10,578 nt of DNA. Source: a bacterium (GTDB lineage Bacteria > SZUA-79 > Acidulodesulfobacterales > Acidulodesulfobacteraceae). The position numbers and the translations under genes were made by a program. Position 1 is the first letter of the stretch. Each line of letters opens with the position of its first letter. Shown here piece after piece: positions 1 through 6,683 of the stretch. Below the pieces are notes generated by a model. The model saw only the letters and a list, made by a program, of their open reading frames with translations. It did not search any database and was not told the origin of the DNA. Location of the stretch: the NCBI GenBank assembly GCA_021800745.1, contig JAJYYS010000045.1, positions 1 through 10,578 on the forward strand, written 5' to 3'.

Positions 1-1
1 A

Positions 2-613
2 GAAGCCGGAGCAAAAAGCGGAATATTCGAACCGGACGAAATCACCGAGGATTATGTTAAAGACAGAGCTAAAAGGGATTATATATTTTACAAGAGCGAC
101 GAAGACGCCGAATATGCAAAAGTATTAAAATTTAATACCGAATCGATTAATCCTCAAGTTGCTTTTCCGCATCTTCCGGAAAACAGCGTAGATATTAACG
201 AGGCTTCGGCAAAAAACATAAAGATAGACCAGTCGGTTATAGGTTCATGCACAAACGGAAGGATAGAAGATTTAAGAATTGCCGCAGAAATTTTAAAAGG
301 GAAAAAAATAGCGAAATATTCAAGGCTTATCGTTATTCCCGCCACCCCGGATATTTATAGAGCGGCTGCGAAAGAAGGGCTTATAGATATATTTATGGAT
401 GCCGGAGCGGTGGTCAGCACTCCGACATGCGGACCATGTCTCGGCGGATATATGGGAATATTGGCCGACGGCGAAAGGGCGATATCTTCCACCAACAGAA
501 ATTTTAAGGGAAGAATGGGGGACGTCAAGAGCGAAGTTTATCTTGCTAACCCTGCCGTGTGCGCCGCATCGGCTATACTCGGAAAGATTGCCGGTCCCGA
601 CGAAGTATCTTAG
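2..613 (+). CDS. leuC: 3-isopropylmalate dehydratase large subunit (C-terminal part; 5' end outside window)
   Basis: Large subunit of isopropylmalate isomerase, which with LeuD converts 2-isopropylmalate to 3-isopropylmalate in cytosolic leucine synthesis; an aconitase-family [4Fe-4S] enzyme. The open frame runs in from the left edge with codons starting at base 2, giving about 203 residues. It begins EAGAKSGIF, a conserved segment of this family, and contains [13 protein letters not shown] (around bases 240-280) and [10 protein letters not shown] (around 419-448). These supply the three cysteines that ligate the iron-sulfur cluster in the family. The end, AGPDEVS, lies close to the usual C-terminus. 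leuD follows after 29 nt. The short partner LeuD (165 residues) implies the roughly 420-residue LeuC subtype, shared with homoaconitase, so homoaconitase is the main alternative; the following leuB supports the leucine role. Only the N-terminal half is missing, because of the window edge. Confidence 0.95.
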   Translation, partial: EAGAKSGIFEPDEITEDYVKDRAKRDYIFYKSDEDAEYAKVLKFNTESINPQVAFPHLPENSVDINEASAKNIKIDQSVIGSCTNGRIEDLRIAAEILKGKKIAKYSRLIVIPATPDIYRAAAKEGLIDIFMDAGAVVSTPTCGPCLGGYMGILADGERAISSTNRNFKGRMGDVKSEVYLANPAVCAASAILGKIAGPDEVS

Positions 614-642
614 GATTAAATAAGTAATATAAAGGAGATGCC

Positions 643-1140
643 ATGATATTCAGCGGAAAAGTTTTTAAATTTGGAGACAATATAGATACCGACGCTATTA
701 TACCCGCAAGATACTTAAACGATTCAAGCGACGAAAATTTAAGAAAGCATTGCATGGAAGATGCCGATGAATCGTTTCCGTCAAAAGTTTCCAAAGGAGA
801 TTTTATTGCCGCCGGAAATAATTTCGGCTGCGGTTCTTCGAGAGAGCATGCTCCGAGAGCCATTAAAGTCAGCGGAGTGCCCGTAGTAATAGCCAAGAGT
901 TTTGCGAGAATTTTTTACCGAAACGCCTTTAACATAGGATTGTTTATACTCGAAGCCGATACCGACGGAATGGATAACGGCGATATACTTGAAGTCGATA
1001 CCGATACCGGAGAAATTAAAAACAAAACAAAAAATACCGTCGTAAAAGCCAAGCCTATCCCAAAATTTATGTCCGAACTTGTTAACGCCGGCGGTTTGAT
1101 TGCATATGCCAAAAAAAAGATTAAGGAGGGTAAGAAATAG
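643..1140 (+). CDS. leuD: 3-isopropylmalate dehydratase small subunit
   Basis: Small (swivel-domain) subunit of isopropylmalate isomerase, partner of the upstream LeuC. The protein is 165 residues, the length of the short LeuD subtype rather than the roughly 200-residue enterobacterial form. It opens with GKVFKFGDNIDTDAIIPARYL, typical of the family, and has the swivel-domain signature FGCGSSREHAP at residues 61-71. The loop that helps set substrate specificity reads YLND (residues 24-27). Homoaconitases carry an Arg in this loop (YLRT in the studied methanogen enzyme), so its absence favours isopropylmalate; this last step is inference. The ATG at 643 has a good ribosome binding site, AAGGAG at 632-637 with a 5-nt gap. 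The gene sits between leuC and leuB in the same operon, and its stop is only 3 nt from the leuB start. Confidence 0.95.
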   Translation: MIFSGKVFKFGDNIDTDAIIPARYLNDSSDENLRKHCMEDADESFPSKVSKGDFIAAGNNFGCGSSREHAPRAIKVSGVPVVIAKSFARIFYRNAFNIGLFILEADTDGMDNGDILEVDTDTGEIKNKTKNTVVKAKPIPKFMSELVNAGGLIAYAKKKIKEGKK

Positions 1141-1143
1141 ATT

Positions 1144-2223
1144 ATGATAAAATTAGCTCTTTTTGCCGGCGACGGAATCGGAACCGAAGTTGCGGGCGAA
1201 GCGGTAAACGTATTAAAGTTTTTATTCGATTCTAATTCCGTCAGATACGAAATAGAAGAAGACCTTGTAGGCGGGGCTTCTTACGACGAATATAAAAAAC
1301 CGATAACGGAAAAAGCCCTTAAGATTGCGAAAGACGCCGATGCGGTTATTTTTGGAGCCGTAGGCGGACCTAAATGGGAATCTCTTCCGATAGAACTGAG
1401 ACCCGAAAAAGCGCTTTTGACTTTAAGATACGACCTTGAATTATACGCAAATTTAAGACCGGCGAAGATTTACGATGAACTTATAGACGCTTCTCCGTTG
1501 AAGAAGGACGTCGTACAGGGAACCGATATGATGATAGTAAGGGAACTGACCGGCGGTATATACTTCGGTCAGCCGAGAGGGATTTTTGATTTGGAGGACG
1601 GGCAAAAAAAAGGCGTTAATACCTTAGTTTATACCACGAAAGAGATAGAAAGAATAGCTAAAATAGCCTTTGAAATTTCAAGAAAAAGAAGAAAAAAAGT
1701 TTTATCCGTAGATAAAGCTAACGTTCTGGAATGCACCGAGCTATGGAGGCAGGTGGTTGCAAGGGTTTCTAAAGAATATCCCGACGTCGAGTTAACCAAT
1801 ATGTATGTCGATAACTGTTCCATGCAGTTAATAAGACAGCCTAAATCTTTCGACGTTATCGTAACGACGAATATGTTCGGAGATATATTAAGCGACGAAT
1901 CCTCTATGGTCGCAGGTTCCATAGGAATGCTTCCGTCCGCAAGCCTCAACGGCAAAAAAGGAATGTATGAGCCGATACATGGAAGCGCTCCCGATATCGC
2001 CGGCCAAAATAAAGCCAATCCCATTGCGGCTATTTTATCCGTTGCGATGATGCTCAGATACAGTTTTGATATGGATAATCTTGCCGAAAAAATAGAAATT
2101 GCCGTAGGAAAAGTTATTAAAAACGGATATAGGACAGCCGATATTTATTCAAACGCCGCTGGAACGAAACTCGTGGGTACTAAAGAAATGGGCAGGGCAG
2201 TCATGGAAGAATTAAAAAAATAA
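1144..2223 (+). CDS. leuB: 3-isopropylmalate dehydrogenase
   Basis: Oxidises and decarboxylates 3-isopropylmalate to 2-oxoisocaproate using NAD+, the third committed step of leucine synthesis, in the cytosol. At 359 residues it has the usual length. The N-terminus carries GDGIGTEV (9-16). Substrate-binding arginines lie in [14 protein letters not shown] (R95, R105) and VRELTGG (R133). Catalytic Tyr140 is in [10 protein letters not shown] and Lys191 in VDKANVLE. The metal-binding aspartates are D223 (YVDNCSMQL), D247 and D251 (FGDILSDE). The coenzyme-binding segment [14 protein letters not shown] (275-288) is intact. The ribosome binding site AAGGAGG lies inside the end of leuD (1123-1129), 14 nt before the ATG, which is longer than usual. 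An ATT directly upstream at 1141 is in frame, but ATG fits the family N-terminus. Tartrate or isocitrate dehydrogenase relatives are unlikely given the leuC-leuD context. Confidence 0.97.
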   Translation: MIKLALFAGDGIGTEVAGEAVNVLKFLFDSNSVRYEIEEDLVGGASYDEYKKPITEKALKIAKDADAVIFGAVGGPKWESLPIELRPEKALLTLRYDLELYANLRPAKIYDELIDASPLKKDVVQGTDMMIVRELTGGIYFGQPRGIFDLEDGQKKGVNTLVYTTKEIERIAKIAFEISRKRRKKVLSVDKANVLECTELWRQVVARVSKEYPDVELTNMYVDNCSMQLIRQPKSFDVIVTTNMFGDILSDESSMVAGSIGMLPSASLNGKKGMYEPIHGSAPDIAGQNKANPIAAILSVAMMLRYSFDMDNLAEKIEIAVGKVIKNGYRTADIYSNAAGTKLVGTKEMGRAVMEELKK

Positions 2224-2266
2224 AAATTAATTGCGGATAGGCAAATATAAAGAAAACATAAAGGAT

Positions 2267-3310
2267 ATGAAAAAAGAAAAATATAATATCGGCATAACAG
2301 GAGCTACCGGTCTTGTCGGCAGAGAATTTATAGAAATATTGGAACAGAGAAATTTTCCGGTCGGAGAACTTTATCTTTTTGCTTCCGAAAACTCTCTCGG
2401 CGAAACCATAAAATTTAAAGGCGAAGATTATATTGTGGATGCCTTGAAAGAAGATTCTTTTAAGAAAAAGAATATCGATATAATATTATCCAGTCCGGGA
2501 GGTTCGATAAGCGCAAGATTTTCGCCCATTGCCGCAAAGGAAGGAGCGGTAGTTATCGATAATACGTCTTATTTTAGGATGGACGAAGACGTTCCGTTAG
2601 TAGTTCCCGAGGTTAACCCCGACGATATAAAATATTATTCAAAGAAAAACATAATAGCCAATCCGAATTGTTCCACTATTCAAATGGTCGTGCCGCTTAA
2701 GCCTATTCACGACAGGTATAAAATAAAAAGGATAGTCGTATCCACATACCAGTCCACTTCCGGAGCGGGCAAAAAGGCTATGGACGAATTGTTTTATCAG
2801 ACGACCGGCATTATTAACGCAAAAGGAGATATTTATCCGGAGAAATTTCCGGTACAGATAGCTTTTAACTGTATTCCTCAAATCGATGTTTTCGGCGAAG
2901 AAGGATACACGAAAGAAGAAATTAAGATGGTAAAGGAAACGCAGAAAATAATGCACGATAAGAATATAGGCGTATCTGCCACTACGGTGCGCGTTCCCGT
3001 ATTTTTTTCCCACGGAGAATCCGTTAATATAGAAACCGAAAAAGGTTTCGATATTAAAAATATTAAGAAAATGTTGTCGGAAACGGCGGGAGTGAAGCTT
3101 ATAGACGACATATTAAGCGGCAACCCCGATGAAAAATATCCTTATCAGACTCAGGCCGCCGGAAAAGACGAGGTTTTTGTGGGCAGGATAAGAAAGGATT
3201 TTTCCGTGCCGAACGGTCTAAACTTATGGATTGTAGCGGATAACGTAAGAAAAGGGGCGGCGCTTAATGCCGTGCAGATAGCGGAAATCCTGATTCAAAA
3301 ATATCTTTGA
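2267..3310 (+). CDS. asd: Aspartate-semialdehyde dehydrogenase
   Basis: Reduces aspartyl phosphate to aspartate semialdehyde with NADPH, the branch point to diaminopimelate/lysine, threonine and methionine. With the ATG at 2267 the protein is 347 residues, a normal length. The N-terminal Rossmann motif is GITGATGLVGREF (9-21). The nucleophilic cysteine is C135 in ANPNCSTIQ, with Q162 in STYQSTSGAG. Substrate-binding arginine and active-site histidine are R242 and H249 in TTVRVPVFFSHGESV. The segment DNTSYFRMDEDVPLVVPEVN (98-117) is also conserved. The open frame reaches back to a TTG at 2231, but neither start has a convincing ribosome binding site. The ATG places the Rossmann strand a few residues from the start, as in relatives, so it is preferred. 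It lies 43 nt after leuB and overlaps murJ by 4 nt. N-acetylglutamyl-phosphate reductase (ArgC) shares the fold but not this active-site sequence. Confidence 0.95.
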   Translation: MKKEKYNIGITGATGLVGREFIEILEQRNFPVGELYLFASENSLGETIKFKGEDYIVDALKEDSFKKKNIDIILSSPGGSISARFSPIAAKEGAVVIDNTSYFRMDEDVPLVVPEVNPDDIKYYSKKNIIANPNCSTIQMVVPLKPIHDRYKIKRIVVSTYQSTSGAGKKAMDELFYQTTGIINAKGDIYPEKFPVQIAFNCIPQIDVFGEEGYTKEEIKMVKETQKIMHDKNIGVSATTVRVPVFFSHGESVNIETEKGFDIKNIKKMLSETAGVKLIDDILSGNPDEKYPYQTQAAGKDEVFVGRIRKDFSVPNGLNLWIVADNVRKGAALNAVQIAEILIQKYL

Positions 3311-4851
3311 AAAACCATGAAATAGTCAGAAATTTATCGGTTGTTTCGTTTTTTACTTTGATAAGCAGGATTTTAGGCTTATTGAGGGATGTCTGCATCG
3401 CGTACTTTTTCGGCGCGGGAATGGCTACCGATGCGTTCTTCGTAGCTTTCAGGATACCAAATTTATTCAGAAGGCTATTCGGCGAGGGAGGAATATCTGC
3501 ATCGTTTATTCCGGTTTACTCGGATAATTTGGCTAAAAAGAGTAATGCCGATTCGGAAGACCTGTTTAAGACCGTTTTTACCGCATTATTTTTTATCCTC
3601 TTATTTCTTTCCTTAGCAGGATTTTTATTTTCGTTCTTTTTCGTAGCGGTTACGGCACCCGGTTTTTTAAGCAAACCGCTTGAATTACGGCTTGCGGTTC
3701 TGCTCACCAAGATTATGTTTCCGTATATATTTATGATAGGGCTTGCGGCATTTTTATCGGGAGTTTTAAACGTCCACGGTTCTTATGCCCCGGGAGCGAT
3801 GTATCCTATAATATTAAATGTTTTATTAATAATATCCGCTATTTTTTTAAGGCCATTTTTTCATCCGGGTATTTTTGCTCTTGCGGTCGGCGTTATGCTC
3901 GGCGGAGGCTTACAGCTTTTATCGCAGATTTATTATATTAAAAAAAAGAAAATCAGCCTCGGTTTCAAATTTAACTTTAGAAACAGCGACGTAAAATCTG
4001 TTTTTAAACTGCTGACGCCCTCTCTTATGGGAATGGCGGTAATTCAGCTCAATCTGGTTTTCGATACTCTTCTCGCATCTTTTCTGCCTTCCGGCAGTAT
4101 CTCTTATCTTTATTACGGGGACAGGCTTTACCAGTTTCCTCTCGGCGTTTTCGCTATAGCGATGCAGACGGCTATTTTTCCGACTCTTTCCGCTTCGTTT
4201 GCAAAAAACGACGTCAAGGAAGTTGACGGAGCTTTTAATTTTTCTTCGTCCCTGATGTTTTTTATAATAATTCCTTCAAGCATAGGGTTAATACTTTTAA
4301 GAAGCAGTCTCGTAAGATTAATATATATGCACGGAATATTCAATGCGGGGGATGCCAAAAAAACAGCAGGGGTTCTTTTGTTTTTTATCGTCGGATTGTG
4401 GGCATCGGCGCTTTTAAAAACCGTCGTTCCGGTTTTTTATTCCATGAAAGATACTAAAACCCCTGTAAAAGCGGCTATAATTTCTCTGATTATAAATATT
4501 ATATTTGCCGTCCTGCTTATGCGGGTTATGGGCGTTTACGGACTGGCGCTGGCATCGAGCATTTCGTTGATTTTTAATTACCTGTTTCTTTTAAGAAAAC
4601 TTCATCTAAAAAAAGGCATCGGTTTGGGCGCAGACTTTTTTAAATCGTTCGTTAAAACATTAACCGCAAGTTTTATTATGGGGTTAATAGTAGAATTTCT
4701 AATAGTTGCATTAGAGAGGTTCAATTACGCTTCGCTGACAGTCGTTTTAGCTTCCCTCGCAACGGGCGTAATAATATATCTCTCTGCCTCGTTCGCATTG
4801 AAAAACGATTCCGCAGATATGGTAAAAAGCGTAATCTTGAGGAAACATTAA
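3307..4851 (+). CDS. murJ: Lipid II flippase MurJ (MVF/MOP superfamily)
   Basis: Inner-membrane protein that flips lipid II to the periplasmic face for peptidoglycan assembly. It is 514 residues and almost wholly hydrophobic, consistent with the 14 membrane helices of the family. Residues important in E. coli MurJ are all present at a constant +3 offset: R21 and R27/D28 in SRILGLLRDV, D42 in ATDAFFVAFR, R55 and E60 in FRRLFGEGG, and R273 in LYYGDRLYQFPLGVF. The start is TTG at 3307. It overlaps the asd stop codon (TTGA), and no in-frame ATG exists nearby, so translation is probably coupled to asd; no strong ribosome binding site is visible. The gene ends the + strand operon. Sharing a transcript with asd is functionally sensible because Asd supplies diaminopimelate for the same wall. 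Wzx-type flippases are the alternative but lack these charged residues. Confidence 0.95.
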   Translation: MKNHEIVRNLSVVSFFTLISRILGLLRDVCIAYFFGAGMATDAFFVAFRIPNLFRRLFGEGGISASFIPVYSDNLAKKSNADSEDLFKTVFTALFFILLFLSLAGFLFSFFFVAVTAPGFLSKPLELRLAVLLTKIMFPYIFMIGLAAFLSGVLNVHGSYAPGAMYPIILNVLLIISAIFLRPFFHPGIFALAVGVMLGGGLQLLSQIYYIKKKKISLGFKFNFRNSDVKSVFKLLTPSLMGMAVIQLNLVFDTLLASFLPSGSISYLYYGDRLYQFPLGVFAIAMQTAIFPTLSASFAKNDVKEVDGAFNFSSSLMFFIIIPSSIGLILLRSSLVRLIYMHGIFNAGDAKKTAGVLLFFIVGLWASALLKTVVPVFYSMKDTKTPVKAAIISLIINIIFAVLLMRVMGVYGLALASSISLIFNYLFLLRKLHLKKGIGLGADFFKSFVKTLTASFIMGLIVEFLIVALERFNYASLTVVLASLATGVIIYLSASFALKNDSADMVKSVILRKH

Positions 4852-4869
4852 ATTATAAATTATATGCCG

Positions 4870-4891
4870 GATATTAAATATCAATTTTTTT
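4870..4891 (+). terminator. Weak intrinsic terminator after murJ
   Basis: A perfect 5-bp inverted repeat GATAT / ATATC (4870-4874 and 4878-4882) with a TAA loop is followed two bases later by seven T residues (4885-4891). The stem is AT-rich, so this is a weak terminator. The T-run is on the correct side for transcripts leaving murJ and touches the stop codon of the convergent transpeptidase gene. On the minus strand there is no T-run after the stem, so the L,D-transpeptidase transcript has no obvious terminator here. Confidence 0.4.
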
Positions 4892-5885
4892 ATTCAGTGC
4901 AGGATTGACCGGCGGATGTCTTTCCGGCGCGGCGTTTTTTTGCCGCGGCGTTTCCGGCAGAACCTATAACGGTAACTATAGTTCCGTAGTCTATATTTTT
5001 GTGTAAAAATCTGGCGTTTCGGAGAGGTATTTCTATACATCCGGCCGATTGCGGAAATCCGTAACGGGCGCGGGGAATATAATGCAGAGCTATTCCTTTG
5101 TTAAAATAATCCACGTATTTGATGCCCGAATCGTCGTAGGCAACCCATTGTATCGGGTGTCCATCCAAACATCCCGCCATATTAGGATGCTTGAGCTTCA
5201 AGGACATGTAATCTTTTTTGGAAATCCGTTTCGGCGACAGGCCGCTCATCGTAGTATCGTGAAAACGCAGGAAGACATACCATGTCCCGTCCGGGGTCGT
5301 TGCAAATTCGCCGGTATTTACCGGAGAAGAAAAAGTTTCCCTGCCGTTTTCATATAATTCGACGCTTTCGCCTTTATCAGCCTGCCTGACCAGAACCCAT
5401 TTCCAAGGGAGCATGTCAAATTCCCCCTTTGCCGCGCTTTTTTTAAGTTCCGACAAAAGCGCCCCGTCTATTTGAGGTCTTGCATATTCTCCGTCGCGAA
5501 GCTTACCCGACGCCTCCAGATATTGCGCCGCCGCTCCCAATACAAATGGATTTTGGGGATTCCATGCATATGAATCCGCAACTCGATGTAAAATATCCGG
5601 AGCGTGGAATGAGAATTCGTATTTGTCCGGACCGGCGGATGAAATCGGCAGATAGCGCAGGTATTCGAGGTATTTAACGGTGCAGGCAAATACGGTTTCG
5701 TCCTTGCATACGGGATGCTTTAAAGACTTTGGCGCAACATATCCCGACAATCCCGGCTTTGGTTTTTTAGATACGGCGGATGTTTTTCCGTCAGGCGGCG
5801 GATATTTTAAAAAAGCGGCGGCAAGCAAGATAAGCACGGAAATAAATGCGGTTAAAATATAAAGATATTTTGATTTTAATTTCAT
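4890..5885 (-). CDS. Membrane-anchored L,D-transpeptidase (YkuD domain)
   Basis: Probable periplasmic enzyme that makes or remodels L,D cross-links in peptidoglycan, or attaches proteins to it. The 331-residue product has a short basic N-terminus and one membrane helix (about 7-27), then a Pro/Lys linker. Residues 60-150 form a domain I do not recognise. The YkuD domain (about 160-308) begins WKWVLVRQ, includes TTPDGTWYVFLR (196-207), and holds the catalytic region GIALHYIP (H268) and QSAGCIEIP (C283). The canonical motif is SHGC followed by an Arg two residues on; here it is SAGC with a Glu, so His and Arg are replaced while the nucleophilic Cys remains. The tail (312-331) is Lys/Arg/Ala-rich. 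The ATG at 5885 is chosen because CGGAGGG (5903-5897) lies 11 nt upstream and the signal anchor follows directly; the frame extends further upstream to 6029 without a usual N-terminus. The gene is alone, convergent with murJ, and richer in G+C than its neighbours. Confidence 0.85.
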   Translation of the reverse strand: MKLKSKYLYILTAFISVLILLAAAFLKYPPPDGKTSAVSKKPKPGLSGYVAPKSLKHPVCKDETVFACTVKYLEYLRYLPISSAGPDKYEFSFHAPDILHRVADSYAWNPQNPFVLGAAAQYLEASGKLRDGEYARPQIDGALLSELKKSAAKGEFDMLPWKWVLVRQADKGESVELYENGRETFSSPVNTGEFATTPDGTWYVFLRFHDTTMSGLSPKRISKKDYMSLKLKHPNMAGCLDGHPIQWVAYDDSGIKYVDYFNKGIALHYIPRARYGFPQSAGCIEIPLRNARFLHKNIDYGTIVTVIGSAGNAAAKKRRAGKTSAGQSCTE

Positions 5886-5949
5886 GAAATATACAACCCT
5901 CCGAAAATATTTTTCAATAATATTATGCCATTTAAAGCTGATATTTTCA

Positions 5950-5977
5950 ATTATAGTTTTATGCGTTATGCGGGCAA
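5950..5977 (-). promoter_or_regulatory. Putative sigma70-type promoter for the L,D-transpeptidase gene
   Basis: Read on the minus strand, TTGCCC (5977-5972) is followed after 16 bp by a perfect TATAAT (5955-5950). Transcription would start near 5943, leaving a leader of about 57 nt before the ATG at 5885. The -35 matches consensus at 4 of 6 bases. Between the two boxes is a short direct repeat, GCATAA-C-GCATAA. The call is by pattern only. Confidence 0.5.
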
Positions 5978-5992
5978 AAAAATAGTTTAATA

Positions 5993-6001
5993 TGGTATAA
6001 T
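5993..6001 (+). promoter_or_regulatory. Putative extended -10 promoter for the zinc-ribbon gene
   Basis: TGGTATAAT at 5993-6001 is a perfect -10 box with the extended TG element. No good -35 is visible at 16-18 bp upstream (5972-5979 reads GGGCAAAA), which fits an extended -10 promoter. The start would be near 6008, giving a leader of about 50 nt. Its upstream zone overlaps the -35 of the divergent transpeptidase promoter. Confidence 0.5.
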
Positions 6002-6058
6002 CAAAATAGGCGCAAAATATCAACCGCAACTATATTTAAGACTAAGGAGGCAAATAAA

Positions 6059-6586
6059 ATGATAGACGGAAAGAGATGGAACCCCGCGAATATAAAAAAA
6101 CATTCGGCAAGCGATGAATCTGACGCCTATAAAAACAGCCTGTCCTATAAAGATATGTCCATATGCAAAAATTGCCATAATATTTACCATAACAAAAGAT
6201 GGGTAAATGACGACGAGCTTTATAAATCCATCTTAAAGAAAAAAGAAGATGTAAATTATACGATTTGTCCCGCATGTTTAAAGATAAAAACAAAATTTTA
6301 TAACGGAGTTGTCGAGTTAAGCGGCGAGTTTTTATTTGAACATAAAAGCGACATTTTAAATCTTATAAACAATACCGTGGAAAAAGCGGATTACATAGAC
6401 CCTTTGGAAAAAATAGAAAATATGGAAGAAAATGAAAAAGAAAAGATTATTAAAATATACACCACAAGCGAAGACCTTGCTCAAAGAATCGGAAGAAACA
6501 TAGAAAAAGCTTATAAAGGCGAAGTGGATTATTCGTTTTCCGAAAGAGATTTATTGTTGAGAGTTTACTGGAAAAGGGAGGCATAA
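6059..6586 (+). CDS. Small four-cysteine zinc-ribbon-like protein of unknown function (resembles BCAM0308-type proteins)
   Basis: The 175-residue soluble protein has no signal peptide or membrane helix. Two CxxC pairs, C36/C39 (SICKNCHNIYHNKRW) and C70/C73 (YTICPACLKIK), are spaced about 30 residues apart as in a zinc ribbon. Next comes VELSGEFLFEHKSDILNLI (85-103), then an acidic/Lys-rich link and a C-terminal unit with IKIYTTSEDLAQRIGRNIEKAYKG (131-154) ending LLLRVYWKREA. From memory this arrangement matches an uncharacterised family sometimes called BCAM0308, distantly reminiscent of the zinc-ribbon protein NMD3; that is recollection, not a search. The ATG has a strong ribosome binding site, AAGGAGG at 6044-6050 with an 8-nt gap. 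The gene has its own likely promoter and lies 97 nt before phoH, which has another. A nucleic-acid or ribosome role is possible but only inferred from fold type and neighbours. Confidence 0.8.
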   Translation: MIDGKRWNPANIKKHSASDESDAYKNSLSYKDMSICKNCHNIYHNKRWVNDDELYKSILKKKEDVNYTICPACLKIKTKFYNGVVELSGEFLFEHKSDILNLINNTVEKADYIDPLEKIENMEENEKEKIIKIYTTSEDLAQRIGRNIEKAYKGEVDYSFSERDLLLRVYWKREA

Positions 6587-6603
6587 AATAAATCGGATCG
6601 TTT

Positions 6604-6619
6604 TTGACTTTTCCGTCAA
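6604..6619. repeat. Inverted repeat TTGAC-N6-GTCAA overlapping the -35 box
   Basis: TTGAC (6604-6608) and GTCAA (6615-6619) are a perfect 5-bp inverted repeat separated by TTTTCC. The left arm is the -35 hexamer itself, so a dimeric regulator bound here would block polymerase. It could also be chance, since a 5-bp arm is short. Confidence 0.35.
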
Positions 6620-6631
6620 TAATGTTATAAT
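6604..6631 (+). promoter_or_regulatory. Strong sigma70-type promoter upstream of phoH
   Basis: TTGACT (6604-6609), a 16-bp spacer and TATAAT (6626-6631) preceded by TG (6623-6624) form a near-consensus promoter with an extended -10. Transcription would begin near 6638. It should drive phoH and the overlapping downstream genes independently of the small zinc-ribbon gene. The stretch TATAATCAAAA is identical to that in the promoter at 5993-6001. Confidence 0.65.
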
Positions 6632-6654
6632 CAAAAAAGTCGATTAACAATATA

Positions 6655-6675
6655 TTTAATAAAGGGGTTATTAAA
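6655..6675 (+). promoter_or_regulatory. All-AU hairpin with AGGGG loop in the phoH leader
   Basis: TTTAATAA (6655-6662) and TTATTAAA (6668-6675) are perfect 8-bp reverse complements flanking a 5-nt AGGGG loop (6663-6667). The element lies in the predicted 5' leader, about 18 nt after the inferred transcription start. AGGGG is the only purine-rich ribosome-binding-like sequence before the TTG at 6684, and it is 16 nt away. The structure could control translation or be a DNA operator; which one cannot be told from sequence. Confidence 0.5.
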
Positions 6676-6683
6676 AACAAAAT

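Noticed and set aside
1629..2024. 131-codon open frame on the minus strand inside leuB
   Set aside because: It is wholly antisense to the strongly conserved catalytic half of leuB, has no recognisable domain, and is explained by the coding composition of the opposite strand.
2231..2266. TTG start for asd giving 12 extra residues
   Set aside because: No ribosome binding site, and the extra residues precede the normal ASADH N-terminus; the ATG at 2267 fits better.
2639..3013. 124-codon minus-strand frame inside asd
   Set aside because: Antisense to conserved asd motifs, with no family resemblance and no ribosome binding site that stands out.
5049..5357. 102-codon plus-strand frame inside the L,D-transpeptidase
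   Set aside because: It lies opposite the YkuD catalytic domain, and no domain or ribosome binding site supports it.
5903..5926. AT-rich dyads GAAAA-TAT-TTTTC and ATAATATTAT in the transpeptidase leader
   Set aside because: Short AT palindromes are expected by chance in an AT-rich gap; they have no clear relation to a start or terminator.
5886..6029. 48-residue N-terminal extension of the L,D-transpeptidase frame
   Set aside because: The ATG at 5885 has its own ribosome binding site and is followed at once by a typical signal anchor; the extension crosses the predicted promoter.
6587..6603. Possible terminator after the zinc-ribbon gene
   Set aside because: A short T-run follows CGGATCG, but no stem of useful length is present; the T-run belongs to the -35 region of the next promoter.
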